This document shows positions 8,208 to 16,893 of a DNA stretch of 64,000 bases, piece after piece; the first letter of the stretch is position 1, and every line of letters starts with the position of its first letter. Both the position numbers and the translations under genes were made by a program. Location of the stretch: assembly GCF_021390645.1 (NCBI RefSeq), contig NZ_JAJEJT010000005.1, positions 310,001 to 374,000 of the forward strand, given 5' to 3'. This stretch comes from Paraburkholderia flagellata (GTDB lineage: Bacteria > Pseudomonadota > Gammaproteobacteria > Burkholderiales > Burkholderiaceae). The notes beneath the pieces are model-generated. The model saw only the letters and a list, made by a program, of their open reading frames with translations, ran no database searches and was not told where the DNA came from.

Positions 8208-8972
8208 CTAAATGTGTGCGTCCGCGCGCTCGTCCTGACGTGCGCCCAGATAAGCGTCAACGGCCCGCTGCCGGCCTTCGCGGCTGCGCAAAAGCGGCTC
8301 GTCGAGTTCGCCGACGATATGTCCGTGGCGCATCACCCACGCATGCGAAGCCAGCTTCGCGGCCGCGTGAAAACTCTGCTCGACGAGTAGCGCCGTGAGC
8401 GACTGCTCCTGCTGGATGCGCGCGAGCCGCTCGTAGACGCGCGCGACGAGCAGTGGCGCAAGCCCGAGCGACGGCTCGTCCAGCAGCAACAAGCGCGGCC
8501 CCGACATCAACCCGCGCCCGATTGCGAGCATCTGTTGCTCGCCGCCGCTCAAGAGGCCCGCAGGCGCCTTGAGGCGATTGGCGATCTCGGGAAAGAAGTC
8601 GAGCACCATGTCGCGGCGGCGCGCGCGTGTGCCCGCATCGACGAAATACCCGCCGAGGGTGAGGTTCTCGGCCACCGAAATGTCCGCGACGATGGCGCGC
8701 CCTTCCGGCACGTACACGATGCCCGCGCGAAAGCGCGCCGCGACGTTCATGTGGCTCACGTCGTGGCCATCGAAGCGCACGCGCCCTTGCGCGGCTTCGA
8801 GACCCGCGATGGCGCGCAGCGTGCTCGACTTGCCCGCGCCGTTCGCGCCAAGCAGCGCACCCACGCAGCCGCGACGCACGCCGAAGCGCACGCCGTGCAC
8901 GACCGGGCCCGCGCCGTAGCGCACCGTGAGATCCTCGACCTCGAGAAGACGCTCCGCTTGGGCCTCACTCAT
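8208..8972 (-). CDS. LivF-type ABC transporter ATP-binding protein
   Basis: This 254-residue ATPase belongs to the branched-chain-amino-acid/HAAT family (LivF type). The Walker A motif GANGAGKSS, Q-loop region, signature LSGGEQQMLAIGRGL, Walker B RLLLLDEPSLGL and the H-loop region LLVEQSF are all present. The chosen ATG (MSEAQAERLL) overlaps the end of the LivG-like gene by eight bases, in the usual coupled order. The catabolic neighbours suggest the cargo is an organic acid or related carbon source rather than an amino acid, since HAAT transporters also carry such substrates. Confidence 0.9.
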   Translation of the reverse strand: MSEAQAERLLEVEDLTVRYGAGPVVHGVRFGVRRGCVGALLGANGAGKSSTLRAIAGLEAAQGRVRFDGHDVSHMNVAARFRAGIVYVPEGRAIVADISVAENLTLGGYFVDAGTRARRRDMVLDFFPEIANRLKAPAGLLSGGEQQMLAIGRGLMSGPRLLLLDEPSLGLAPLLVARVYERLARIQQEQSLTALLVEQSFHAAAKLASHAWVMRHGHIVGELDEPLLRSREGRQRAVDAYLGARQDERADAHI

Positions 8973-9783
8973 CTTCTTCCCCCAGGTAGACACGCACCAC
9001 GTCCGCGTTCGCGCGAATATGCGCGGGGCTGCCCGACGCAAGCACGCGTCCGACGTTGAGCACGTGAATGGTGTCGCACACGTCCATGATGAGATCCATG
9101 TCGTGCTCCACGACCACGAGCACAAGATCGGGACCGCGCAGCTTCTTCAGCGCGTTCGCGAGATCGCGCGTTTCGACGGAGTTCAGGCCTGCCGCCGGCT
9201 CGTCGAGCAGCAGCACGCGCGGTGCACCCGCAATCGCCCGCGCGATTTCGGCAAGGCGCAGCACGCCCGGTGGCAGTTGTGCGGGCAACGAATCGGCCAC
9301 CTGTTCGATGCCAAGGCGCGCGAGCGCGGCGAGCGCCATGCCGCGGTGTCGCGCGCGTTCGGTGCGACCGCGCGCGAGCGGCAAGAACGCATCGAGCCAG
9401 CCGGCGGCGGCTTCGCGGTCGAGGCCGATCATCACGTTCTCTGCGATCGTCAGTTCGGGGCACAGCGCGACATGCTGGAAGCTGCGAGAGAAGCCACGCG
9501 CGGCACGCCCCGTGGGCGGCACGCGTGTGACGTTTTCTCCGCCAAAGCAGATGCTGCCGCGCTGGGGTGCATAGAGCCCGGTCAGGCAGTTGAAGAAGCT
9601 CGTCTTGCCCGCGCCGTTCGGGCCGATGAGCCCGGTGATTTCGCCGGCCTCGAGCCGCATGTTCACATCGCGTAGCACCTCATTGCCGCCGAACGAGAGC
9701 GCAAGCTGCTCGACGACGAGTGCGGCCGCGTCCACGGTTGCCGTTGCGCACGCCACAGTGGGTACCGCCATCGCCTCACTCAT
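8965..9783 (-). CDS. LivG-type ABC transporter ATP-binding protein
   Basis: This 272-residue ATPase is the second nucleotide-binding subunit of the HAAT-type importer. Walker A is GPNGAGKTS, Walker B is RVLLLDEPAAGL, and a C-terminal VVEHDMDLIMDVCD carries the switch His. The signature motif is unusual: LPPGVLRLAEIARAIA instead of the common LSYGQQR, a variation on the LPFG-type signatures of some LivG proteins. The ATG at MSEAMAVPTV overlaps the permease stop by four bases. It works with the LivF-type subunit immediately downstream and the two permeases upstream. Confidence 0.9.
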   Translation of the reverse strand: MSEAMAVPTVACATATVDAAALVVEQLALSFGGNEVLRDVNMRLEAGEITGLIGPNGAGKTSFFNCLTGLYAPQRGSICFGGENVTRVPPTGRAARGFSRSFQHVALCPELTIAENVMIGLDREAAAGWLDAFLPLARGRTERARHRGMALAALARLGIEQVADSLPAQLPPGVLRLAEIARAIAGAPRVLLLDEPAAGLNSVETRDLANALKKLRGPDLVLVVVEHDMDLIMDVCDTIHVLNVGRVLASGSPAHIRANADVVRVYLGEEDE

Positions 9784-10784
9784 TGACGCCTCCCTTCGAG
9801 CCGGGCACGCCACGCCGCGGGCAATGCGTTCGCGCCGAGCACGACGGCCAGCAGCGCCGCGCCATAGAGGATCGGCACCCAGTCTCCCGCACCCGCGAGC
9901 AGCACGGGCACGAGTGTCAGAAATAGCCCGCCCGCCAGCGCGCCCAAGAGTGAGAGCGAGTAGAGGCTCACCACCGAGCCCACTAGCAGGAAGATCGAGG
10001 TCCACAGCGTGAAGCTGTTGGGCGAGACGGTCGAGGCGGCGAACGCCTGCATCGCCCCCGCGATGGCGGCGATCGCGGCGCTCAGCGCCATGCACGACAC
10101 GCGCGCCCAACTGCGCCGCACTCCGAACGATTCGGCGGCATGTGTGGAATCGCGGATCAGCAGCAACGCCATGGCCTGGCGCGAGCGCCGGAATTGCCGC
10201 AGCAGCGCGACCACGGCGAAGAGCGTGAGGAGCGGCAGATAATAGCGTTGCAGGTTGCGTGGCACGCCGGCGAGCGCGTCGAGCTTCACGTACAGACCTT
10301 CGTAGCCGCCCGAGATCTTCGAGAAGTGCATGAGAAACTCGGGAAACGCGAGCGCGAGCGCCATGGTCGTCACCGCGAGCGAAATGCCCTTGAGATGCCG
10401 CGATGGATATGAAAACAGCACGCCGAACACGCCGCCCGCCAGCGCGGCGAGCGGCAGGCTCACGAAAACCGGCAGGCCCCAGTTCTTCTCGACGAGCGCC
10501 ACGACATAGGCGCCCGCCGCCACGAACACGCCATGTCCGATCGACACCTCGCCGCCGTAGCGCACAAGCAAGCTCACCGCGATGATGGCGATCGCGTTGG
10601 CGAAGCACAGTCCGAGCGTATAGATCCAGTATCCGCCGCCGATGAGCGGCAAGACGAGCAGCGCGAGCCCGGCAGCACCACACGCGCCGAATGTGCCGAA
10701 TACGCGCAATGGCCGATGACGCCGCGTGGGCATATCCTGCGCGTCGCTCGTAGTAGCAGCCGGGGGGATGGAAAGATCAGGCAC
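9780..10784 (-). CDS. LivM-type ABC transporter permease
   Basis: This 334-residue polytopic membrane protein is a LivM-type permease. It shows the family pattern of hydrophobic helices and the motif GEVSIGHGVFVAAGAYVVAL near the N-terminus, where LivM proteins carry a glycine-rich cytoplasmic loop. I chose the GTG giving VPDLSIPPAA because an AGGAGG lies six bases upstream and the gene then overlaps the LivH stop by eight bases. An internal ATG (MPTRRHRP) is a weaker alternative. The protein forms the transmembrane channel with the LivH-type subunit. Confidence 0.88.
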   Translation of the reverse strand: MPDLSIPPAATTSDAQDMPTRRHRPLRVFGTFGACGAAGLALLVLPLIGGGYWIYTLGLCFANAIAIIAVSLLVRYGGEVSIGHGVFVAAGAYVVALVEKNWGLPVFVSLPLAALAGGVFGVLFSYPSRHLKGISLAVTTMALALAFPEFLMHFSKISGGYEGLYVKLDALAGVPRNLQRYYLPLLTLFAVVALLRQFRRSRQAMALLLIRDSTHAAESFGVRRSWARVSCMALSAAIAAIAGAMQAFAASTVSPNSFTLWTSIFLLVGSVVSLYSLSLLGALAGGLFLTLVPVLLAGAGDWVPILYGAALLAVVLGANALPAAWRARLEGRRQ

Positions 10785-11655
10785 GGGCGCCTCCTCGCGC
10801 GGCGAGCACACCGCGCGGGAACAGGTTGAGCACGAGCAGCATGAGCACAAGCATGTACGTGTTGTTGAATTCGGCGGAGAGATAGAACGACAGCATGTTC
10901 ATCAGGATGCCTACGAATATTCCGCCGATCACGGCACCGGGAAGACTGCTGAAGCCACCCACCACCGCCGCGGCAAACGCCTGCAGCATGAACGAAGCGA
11001 CGCTCGTGGAAGAAAGGAATGTGGTCGGCACGATCAGCAGCGCGGCGACAAGACCGAGCAGGCCCGCAAGCACCCACGAGAACAGATGGATGCGTCCGAG
11101 CTTCAGCCCGCACACGCGGCTCGCGAACGGATTGGCCGACACCGCGCGAAACGCCACGCCGATGCGCGTGCGCTCGATCAGCAGGTAGAGCAGCCCGACA
11201 ATGGCGAACGTCGCCACCAGCACGGCGATGTCGTAGGATGTCACGCGTACGGGCCCGAGATGCGCGCGCCACGACGGCAACGGCAGATCGAGCGACACGA
11301 CGTTCGAGCCGAACAGCAGCTGCGTGCCGCCCTGCGCGATCAGGCCGATGCCGAGCGTGGCGATCGTGCTCGTCAGGTCGGACTTGAGCACGAGCGGCGC
11401 GATCGCGGCACAGCTGATCGTCGTCACGACCACCATCAGGATCAGCGCGAGCGGCACGGCCGCACCCCAGTTCATCTGGGCGAACGTCCCCGCCGTGAAG
11501 CCATACACGAGGAACGCGGCGAGACCCGCCAGATTGCCGTGCGCGAAGTTCACGACGTTCGAGCTCTTGTAGATGAGGACGAGTCCGATGGCGCCGAGCG
11601 CGTAGAGGCACCCGCTCACCAGGCCCGCCCACACAAGACCGAGAAAGTCCGTCAT
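10777..11655 (-). CDS. LivH-type ABC transporter permease
   Basis: This 292-residue permease of the branched-chain-amino-acid/HAAT family starts MTDFLGLVWAGLVSGCLYAL and has the typical LivH segments GLVLIYKSSNVVNFAHG and, late in the chain, GGFSSLPGAVIGGIFVGI. About eight hydrophobic segments are apparent. The start overlaps the preceding dehydrogenase gene in an ATGA. It pairs with the LivM-type permease downstream; the periplasmic binding protein is encoded at the head of the same operon. Confidence 0.9.
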   Translation of the reverse strand: MTDFLGLVWAGLVSGCLYALGAIGLVLIYKSSNVVNFAHGNLAGLAAFLVYGFTAGTFAQMNWGAAVPLALILMVVVTTISCAAIAPLVLKSDLTSTIATLGIGLIAQGGTQLLFGSNVVSLDLPLPSWRAHLGPVRVTSYDIAVLVATFAIVGLLYLLIERTRIGVAFRAVSANPFASRVCGLKLGRIHLFSWVLAGLLGLVAALLIVPTTFLSSTSVASFMLQAFAAAVVGGFSSLPGAVIGGIFVGILMNMLSFYLSAEFNNTYMLVLMLLVLNLFPRGVLAARGGARA

Positions 11656-12572
11656 GGCTGTGCCCCTTGCGGCGCGAGTTCGGCATCGCGCGCGATCAGC
11701 TCGATCACCGCCGGGAAATAACGGCCGCTGTAGCCTTGCTGCACCGTGGCGCTGTAATAGCGGTGCGCAAGCTCGGTGATGCGTGTCGCCACGCCCGTCT
11801 GCCCGGCCAACTCGAGCACGTAGCCGATGTCCTTGAGCACGTACTCGGGCGGAAACGACTTCTCCGGGAACTGCCGCGGCAGCATGGACTTGCGCCCGTG
11901 ATTGCGCAGCACGAAGCTGTCGCCCGAACCCTTCGATACCGCGTCGAGCAGCGTGCCCGGATCGACGCCCGCGCGCTCGCCGAGCACCATCATCTCGGCC
12001 AGCGCCACGGTGTGCTCGAACACGAGCGCATTGTTGATGAGCTTCACGACCTGGCCGCAGCCGATCGCGCCGCAGTGCGTGACGTCGGTGCCGATGTAGC
12101 GCAGCAGCGGTTCGATGCGAGCGAAAAGTGCGGCGTTCGCGCCCACCATGATGCTCAGCTCGCCGCGCTGGGCCGCTTCACGCGTGCGTGCCACCGGCGC
12201 GTCCGCGAACGCGATGTCGCGCGCGGCCAGCGCCGCGCCCACCTCACGCGCCGAAGCTACCGTGGTCGTGCTCAGATCGACGATCGCCTTCGGCCGGCGC
12301 ATGCCGTGCGCGAGCCCCTGCGGCCCGAGCGTGACGGCTTCCACGGCCGGGCCGCCGGGCAGCGACAGAAAGACGATGTCGGCCTCGCCGGCCAGGTCTT
12401 CGAGCGACGCCGCGCGCCGCGCCTTCGTGCCGTCGAGCACCTGAAAGGCGTGGTCGTTCGTGTCGAACGCCACGACGCCGCCCGCGTGCTTGAGCGCCAT
12501 GTTGCGGCACATCGGGCCGCCCATCACGCCCAGGCCGACGAAGCCGATCACCACCTGGTTCTCTGTAGACAT
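11652..12572 (-). CDS. 3-hydroxyisobutyrate-dehydrogenase-family NAD(P)-dependent oxidoreductase
   Basis: This 306-residue beta-hydroxyacid dehydrogenase has the N-terminal dinucleotide motif IGFVGLGVMGGPMCRNM, the substrate motif DAPVARTREAAQRGELSIMVG and the catalytic Lys in GQVVKLINNALVF. The ATG giving MSTENQVVIG has an AGGAG a few bases upstream. It lies between an SDR gene and the LivH-type permease gene in the importer operon. Oxidation of a beta-hydroxy acid formed from the imported substrate is the likely role. A paralogue with the same key motifs is encoded at 18416-19318. Confidence 0.87.
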   Translation of the reverse strand: MSTENQVVIGFVGLGVMGGPMCRNMALKHAGGVVAFDTNDHAFQVLDGTKARRAASLEDLAGEADIVFLSLPGGPAVEAVTLGPQGLAHGMRRPKAIVDLSTTTVASAREVGAALAARDIAFADAPVARTREAAQRGELSIMVGANAALFARIEPLLRYIGTDVTHCGAIGCGQVVKLINNALVFEHTVALAEMMVLGERAGVDPGTLLDAVSKGSGDSFVLRNHGRKSMLPRQFPEKSFPPEYVLKDIGYVLELAGQTGVATRITELAHRYYSATVQQGYSGRYFPAVIELIARDAELAPQGAQP

Positions 12573-12588
12573 GCCTCGCTCCTCGTGC

Positions 12589-13332
12589 TCAGTCCATCCA
12601 CATGCCGCCACTGATATCGAGCGACGTGCCGGTGATCCAGTTCGACGCCGGCGAGCACAGGAACAGCGCGGCCTGCGCGATATCGTCGGCGTTGCCGTAG
12701 CGGCCGAGCGGCACGGTCGCGTTCGCCGAAGGCGCGCCGTTGCCCGTCACGTTCGACCACATCGCGGTTTCGACCGGTCCGGGCGCGAGCACGTTGGCGT
12801 AGACGCCGTGCGGCGCCCCCGCCTTGGCCACCCAGCGCATCATGCCGTGCACGGCGGCCTTCGCCGACACATAGGCCGGCCCCGACGCAACGCCCCCATT
12901 CTTCGCGGCGATCGAGCCCGCAGCGAGAATCTTGCCGAAGCCGCGCTGGCACATCAGCGGAAAGAGCTTGCGCGTGGGGTTCACGACGCCGCGCACGTTC
13001 ACGGACATGATCGCGTCCCACTCTTCATCGGTGCTGTCGCCAAGCGGCGTGCGCGCGATGATGCCGGCGCACAGCACGAGAATGTCGATAGCGCCATGCT
13101 CCGATAGCACGCCTTCGATTACGCGATCGGTTTCGACGCGCGAGGTCACGTCGTAGCGCAAATACTGCACGCCCGGGCCGATGTCTTCGTGCACGCCAAT
13201 GTCGGTGGCGATCACGCGCGCGCCTGCGCGGCGGAACGTATTCGCAATGGCGCGGCCCATGCCGCCCGCGCCGCCGGTGATCAACGCGACCTGCCCTTCC
13301 AGATTCGCAGGACCGCTCAAATGCTGCGCCAT
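12589..13332 (-). CDS. Short-chain dehydrogenase/reductase (SDR)
   Basis: This 247-residue classical SDR has the cofactor motif TGGAGGMG (residues about 19-26), the stabilising segment VLCAGI, the catalytic Ser in AAGSIAAKNGG, and the Tyr-x-x-x-Lys in AYVSAKAAVHG. The C-terminal GTSLDISGG is typical. Asp at the end of beta-2 (VIATDIG) suggests a preference for NAD(H). It lies between the MaoC-like hydratase and the 3-HIBDH-like gene in one operon, so it may oxidise the hydroxyacyl product of hydration. Confidence 0.87.
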   Translation of the reverse strand: MAQHLSGPANLEGQVALITGGAGGMGRAIANTFRRAGARVIATDIGVHEDIGPGVQYLRYDVTSRVETDRVIEGVLSEHGAIDILVLCAGIIARTPLGDSTDEEWDAIMSVNVRGVVNPTRKLFPLMCQRGFGKILAAGSIAAKNGGVASGPAYVSAKAAVHGMMRWVAKAGAPHGVYANVLAPGPVETAMWSNVTGNGAPSANATVPLGRYGNADDIAQAALFLCSPASNWITGTSLDISGGMWMD

Positions 13333-13402
13333 GTGTTGCGTCTCCTGTATTTCGCTTGAGGTTGGGTAACTGCCGGCGATGTCAGAGGCGGCGGGCTACG
13401 TC

Positions 13403-14260
13403 TTATTCGAACGTCGCCGAGGCCGACATCGCCAGTTCGCCCTGCGCGCCGCGCGCCCAGAGTTCGAGACCGCCGTCCGGCGCCGCGCGTCCTTCCAGCG
13501 AGAACGGCCGGTCGATGAAAAGCGGGCTCACACCGCGAAAATCGAAACGCGCGAGACGCCGCTCGTTGCCGTGCTCGAGGGCGAATTGCTGCAGCAGGGT
13601 TGCGGTGAGCGGCCCGTGCACGACGAGATCGGGATAACCCTCTTCGTTGCGCGCGTACGTCTGATCGTAGTGAATGCGATGCCCGTTGAAGGTGAGCGCC
13701 GAATAGCGAAAGAGCAGCGTCGAGTCTGCGAGGCATGCACGGGTCCATTGCGGCTGCGCCTCGTGTATCGCCGGCGCCGAGGCGCTCGCCGCGGCCGCCG
13801 GCGCTGCCTCGCGGTAGACGATGTCCTGCTCCTCCTCGATGCATGGCGCGCCCTCGCACGATGTGACGTGGCTCACCGTGACGAACCAGAGCGCCCCGCG
13901 CTTGCCCGACTTCTTCTCGACCTTCAGGATGCGGCTGTGCCGCGTCGCGCTGACATCGACAGGTAAGGGGCGCAGATAACGGATGCGGCTGCCCGCCCAC
14001 ATGCGGCGCGGCAACGCGATGGGCGGCAGAAAGCCGCCACGCTGCGGATGCCCGTCCGCGCCAAGGCCGCTGCGACGCACGGTGGGATTGAAGAAGAGCC
14101 ATTGCCAGCCCGGCGGCAGCGGCTCGCCTGGGGCGGGCGCGGCGTCGAGATCGAGCGTGGCTGCCATGGCCCGCGCCGTGCCGGCCTCGATACGCGCAAC
14201 GTGCGCTTCTTCGCGGCCGATCCACGACTCGTACACGTTCTCCAGTTCCATTTCGCTCAC
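13403..14260 (-). CDS. MaoC-like acyl-CoA hydratase (mesaconyl/itaconyl-CoA hydratase-like)
   Basis: This roughly 285-residue hotdog protein resembles the itaconyl-CoA/mesaconyl-C4-CoA hydratase group. An N-terminal FAS1-like half (LPPGWQWLFFNPTV, LPRRMWAGSRIRYL) is followed by a C-terminal motif GHRIHYDQTYARNEEGYPDL that carries the Asp/His pair of MaoC hydratases, then VVHGPL. The GTG start overlaps the binding-protein stop in a GTGA; an ATG nine bases downstream is also open. Together with the CitE-like lyase and CoA-transferases nearby, it supports a dicarboxylyl-CoA hydration step. The substrate assignment is inference. Confidence 0.82.
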   Translation of the reverse strand: MSEMELENVYESWIGREEAHVARIEAGTARAMAATLDLDAAPAPGEPLPPGWQWLFFNPTVRRSGLGADGHPQRGGFLPPIALPRRMWAGSRIRYLRPLPVDVSATRHSRILKVEKKSGKRGALWFVTVSHVTSCEGAPCIEEEQDIVYREAAPAAAASASAPAIHEAQPQWTRACLADSTLLFRYSALTFNGHRIHYDQTYARNEEGYPDLVVHGPLTATLLQQFALEHGNERRLARFDFRGVSPLFIDRPFSLEGRAAPDGGLELWARGAQGELAMSASATFE

Positions 14261-15465
14261 GACAGCCTCGCGTCGAAGACCTGCTCCGGATACGGCTTGA
14301 AATCGCGTACCAGCTTGAAGCCGTCGTTGGTCGCCTGGATGATGCCTTCCTGACGTGCGCCGCGATGATCGCCCGGCTTGAAGCTCACGCCGCGCGTGCC
14401 ACCAATGTTTTGATCGTGCATGGTCTCCATGACGTCGACGAGGTTGGCGCGCGTGAGCGGCTTGCCGCTCTCCAGCAGCATGTTGAACGACTTCACGAAC
14501 AGCATGCCGTTGCTCCACCCGTTGAGACCGAACACCCCGACCGGGTCGCTGGCGTAATACTTCGCAATGCTGTCGCGATAGGCCTTGATGTCGGCATCGT
14601 TAGAGGTAACGGGCATGAGCCACGACGAAAAGTACACGCCGTCCAGCAGCGATCCCGCGAGCTTGCGCGTGGTGGGATCGGCGGTGAAGAATGGCGCCAT
14701 CCACTTCGCCTCGAAACCGATACGGTCCGCCGATTTCAGCGCGGCGGCCAGATTGGAATTGGAGCCGAACAGGATGACGACGTCGGCCTTCGCATTCGCG
14801 AGACGGCGAATGTGAGGCGTGAAGTCGGTATTTCGGACTTCGAATGGAATCGATTCGACGGCCTGCTTCTTCGCACCTTCGAGATAACGCTCGAAGCCGC
14901 GCTTGGCGGAGCGCCCGAGCTCATCGTTTTCCCACAGCAGCGCCACGCGGCTCACGCCGAGCGACTTGAGCGCGTAGTCGGCGTTCGACGCCGCGGACCA
15001 GCCGTAGTCGGGCAGCAGCGGAAACGACAGGCGCTCGGTGAACAGCGCGCTTGCGCCGCCCACGGGGCCGACCATCGGCAAGCCCACTTCCTTCGCGTAA
15101 GGGATCACGGCCTCGGTTTGCGCGGTGCCCACGGGCGCCGCGAGCGCGAAGATCTTGTCCTCTTCGACTAGCCGCCGCGTGACCGCAACGCTGCGCGCGG
15201 GCTCGTAGCCGTCGTCGTAGATAACGTACTTGGTCTTCCACCCCTTGATCGCGTTGGTCTCGTTCGCCCACTTGAAGCAGGCGTCGGTCGCGCGCGTGAC
15301 GATCGCATAGAACGGCACCGGACCCGTGATCGGCGTGAACGCCCCTACCGTGATGGTCTTGCTGGCGGTGTCGATGCCCGGCGTGGCCTGCTCGGCTAAG
15401 CCGAGGCCGGGCAATCCGGCCGATACGGCCGCCGCACTGCTGAAGACGAATGTTCTTCTGCGCAT
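14257..15465 (-). CDS. Periplasmic substrate-binding protein, Leu/Ile/Val-binding (type I) family
   Basis: This 402-residue binding protein feeds the HAAT-type ABC importer encoded downstream. The N-terminus MRRRTFVFSSAAAVSAGLPG looks like a twin-arginine or strong Sec signal, with processing likely near GLAEQA. The mature chain begins with ITVGAFTPITGPVPFYA and shows the usual two-lobed pattern (YVIYDDGYEPARSVAVTRRLVEEDKIFAL, VDVMETMHDQN). It is the first gene of a nine-gene minus-strand operon that ends with the lactonase. Two AGAATGCATTCT palindromes lie upstream, at 24 and 110 bases from the start. Confidence 0.88.
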   Translation of the reverse strand: MRRRTFVFSSAAAVSAGLPGLGLAEQATPGIDTASKTITVGAFTPITGPVPFYAIVTRATDACFKWANETNAIKGWKTKYVIYDDGYEPARSVAVTRRLVEEDKIFALAAPVGTAQTEAVIPYAKEVGLPMVGPVGGASALFTERLSFPLLPDYGWSAASNADYALKSLGVSRVALLWENDELGRSAKRGFERYLEGAKKQAVESIPFEVRNTDFTPHIRRLANAKADVVILFGSNSNLAAALKSADRIGFEAKWMAPFFTADPTTRKLAGSLLDGVYFSSWLMPVTSNDADIKAYRDSIAKYYASDPVGVFGLNGWSNGMLFVKSFNMLLESGKPLTRANLVDVMETMHDQNIGGTRGVSFKPGDHRGARQEGIIQATNDGFKLVRDFKPYPEQVFDARLS

Positions 15466-15488
15466 GGTCTCACCTGTTGGTGTCGTTA

Positions 15489-15500
15489 AGAATGCATTCT
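15489..15500. promoter_or_regulatory. Operator candidate AGAATGCATTCT (site 2 of 3)
   Basis: A perfect 12-bp palindrome lies in the divergent region between the binding-protein operon (start 15465) and the CoA-transferase gene (start 15609). It is 86 bases from the next copy, about eight helical turns, which would suit repression by looping or cooperative binding. Confidence 0.72.
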
Positions 15501-15574
15501 ATAAGCTATTTGGAAAGGTGCAAGTCAGGGTTTTTCCCGCATTTATTGAGTTTCTTCGATTTGCTGCGAAATAT

Positions 15575-15586
15575 AGAATGCATTCT
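15575..15586. promoter_or_regulatory. Operator candidate AGAATGCATTCT (site 3 of 3)
   Basis: This is the third identical palindrome, 22 bases upstream of the plus-strand CoA-transferase start and close to its ribosome binding site. Its position fits repression of that gene. The regulator is probably the GntR protein at 1255-1884. Confidence 0.72.
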
Positions 15587-15608
15587 TACTCATACAGCCG
15601 AGGTAACC

Positions 15609-16844
15609 ATGAAGCACACACCCCTCGCCGGACGACGCGTCATCGAACTGGGCACCATGCTGGCCGCCCCCTTCGCCAGCCACATCCTTGCGCAGTTGGG
15701 CGCCGAGGTCATCAAGGTCGAGCCGCCCGCCGGCGACCCGACGCGCAGCCTCGTGCGCGGTGGCCCGAGCGGCACCTTCATCGCCTACAGCCACGGCAAG
15801 AAGAGCGTGTGCATCGACCTCGGCAAGCCGGAAGGCCGGGCGGCATTCATGAAGCTCGTCGCCGGCGCACACGTGCTGGTGCACAATCTCGCGCCCAAGG
15901 CCGCGCGCAAGCTCGGCGTCACGCGCGAGGCGTGTCGCGCCATCAATCCGTCGCTCGTCTACTGTCATATTCGCGGCTACGCTGCCGGCCCCCAGGCCGA
16001 CGACCTCGCGTCGAATCCCGTCGCCGAGGCGTCGACGGGCGTGATGGAAGCCAATCGCGTGAACGGCCGGCCAGGCCGGCTCGGGCCTTCGTACCACGAC
16101 CAGTTCGCGGGCGCCTATGCCGTGATCGGCATCCTCGCGGCCATGCTCGGCGAGACCGACGGTACGCACGACAACGACCGGCACGTCGAAGTGGGCCTCT
16201 ACGAAACGGGCCTGCACGTGGCGTCGCGTGACCTCGTCGGCGTGCAGTTGAAGACGCATCTCTTCGGCCGCCCTGAGCGCGAACCTCACGGCGAATTCAG
16301 CATGCCAGGCTATGGCGCGTATCTCACCGCCGACGACCGCTGGATCTATCTGCTGATGCTCAACGACGCACACTGGCGCAAGTTCTGCGAGGCGCTCGCG
16401 CTGCCGCAGGCCACCGATGAGTCGCTCGTCACGCTGCGTCAGCGCAAGAAAGCGCGTGAAAACGTCGAAGAGATCGTGCGCAGCGCCGTGCGCGCCTGCA
16501 CCTTCGACAACATCGCCGCGCGCCTGAAGGCGATCGGCGTGGGCTGCACCGAAGTCCTGCCGCTCGAACGCGTGCTGGAGGCGCCACAGGCGCACGAGCC
16601 GGGCAAACTGCGTTCGGTCGACTATCGCGGGCTGCCATTCGAGGTGCCCGAGTTTCCAGGCGCCGCGACTACGGCGGCTGCACCCGGCGCGCTGCCGCCG
16701 CCCGAACTCGGTGAGCACACCCTCGAGATCCTCAAAGCCGCCGGACTGAGCGCGCAGGAGTGCGCGGCACTCGTTGCCTCGGGCGCGGCCGGGGTCCGCG
16801 AGGACGACTCGTTCGCCTGGGCACCGGTGCGCCAGCCGGCCTGA
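15609..16844 (+). CDS. CaiB/BaiF (class III) CoA-transferase
   Basis: This 411-residue class III CoA-transferase starts MKHTPLAGRRVIELGTMLAAPFASHILAQLGAEVIKVE, with GAGGTAACC directly before the ATG. The acyl-accepting Asp is present in SYHDQFAGAYAVIG (D164). It is transcribed alone, divergently from the binding-protein/transporter operon. It shares the operator-bearing intergenic region with that operon, so it probably activates the imported acid to its CoA ester. The palindrome set suggests co-regulation with the other CoA-transferase pair at 3424-5786. Confidence 0.9.
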   Translation: MKHTPLAGRRVIELGTMLAAPFASHILAQLGAEVIKVEPPAGDPTRSLVRGGPSGTFIAYSHGKKSVCIDLGKPEGRAAFMKLVAGAHVLVHNLAPKAARKLGVTREACRAINPSLVYCHIRGYAAGPQADDLASNPVAEASTGVMEANRVNGRPGRLGPSYHDQFAGAYAVIGILAAMLGETDGTHDNDRHVEVGLYETGLHVASRDLVGVQLKTHLFGRPEREPHGEFSMPGYGAYLTADDRWIYLLMLNDAHWRKFCEALALPQATDESLVTLRQRKKARENVEEIVRSAVRACTFDNIAARLKAIGVGCTEVLPLERVLEAPQAHEPGKLRSVDYRGLPFEVPEFPGAATTAAAPGALPPPELGEHTLEILKAAGLSAQECAALVASGAAGVREDDSFAWAPVRQPA

Positions 16845-16872
16845 GAACCGGCGCACCCGCACGCGATGCGGC

Positions 16873-16893
16873 CGCGCGGCAGTTCGCCGCGCG
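16873..16893. terminator. GC-rich hairpin downstream of the CoA-transferase gene
   Basis: An eight-base stem (CGCGCGGC/GCCGCGCG) with loop AGTTC lies 28 bases after the CoA-transferase stop and before the convergent permease gene. No T-run follows, so intrinsic termination is uncertain. The rest of the 16845-17035 gap shows nothing else. Confidence 0.3.
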
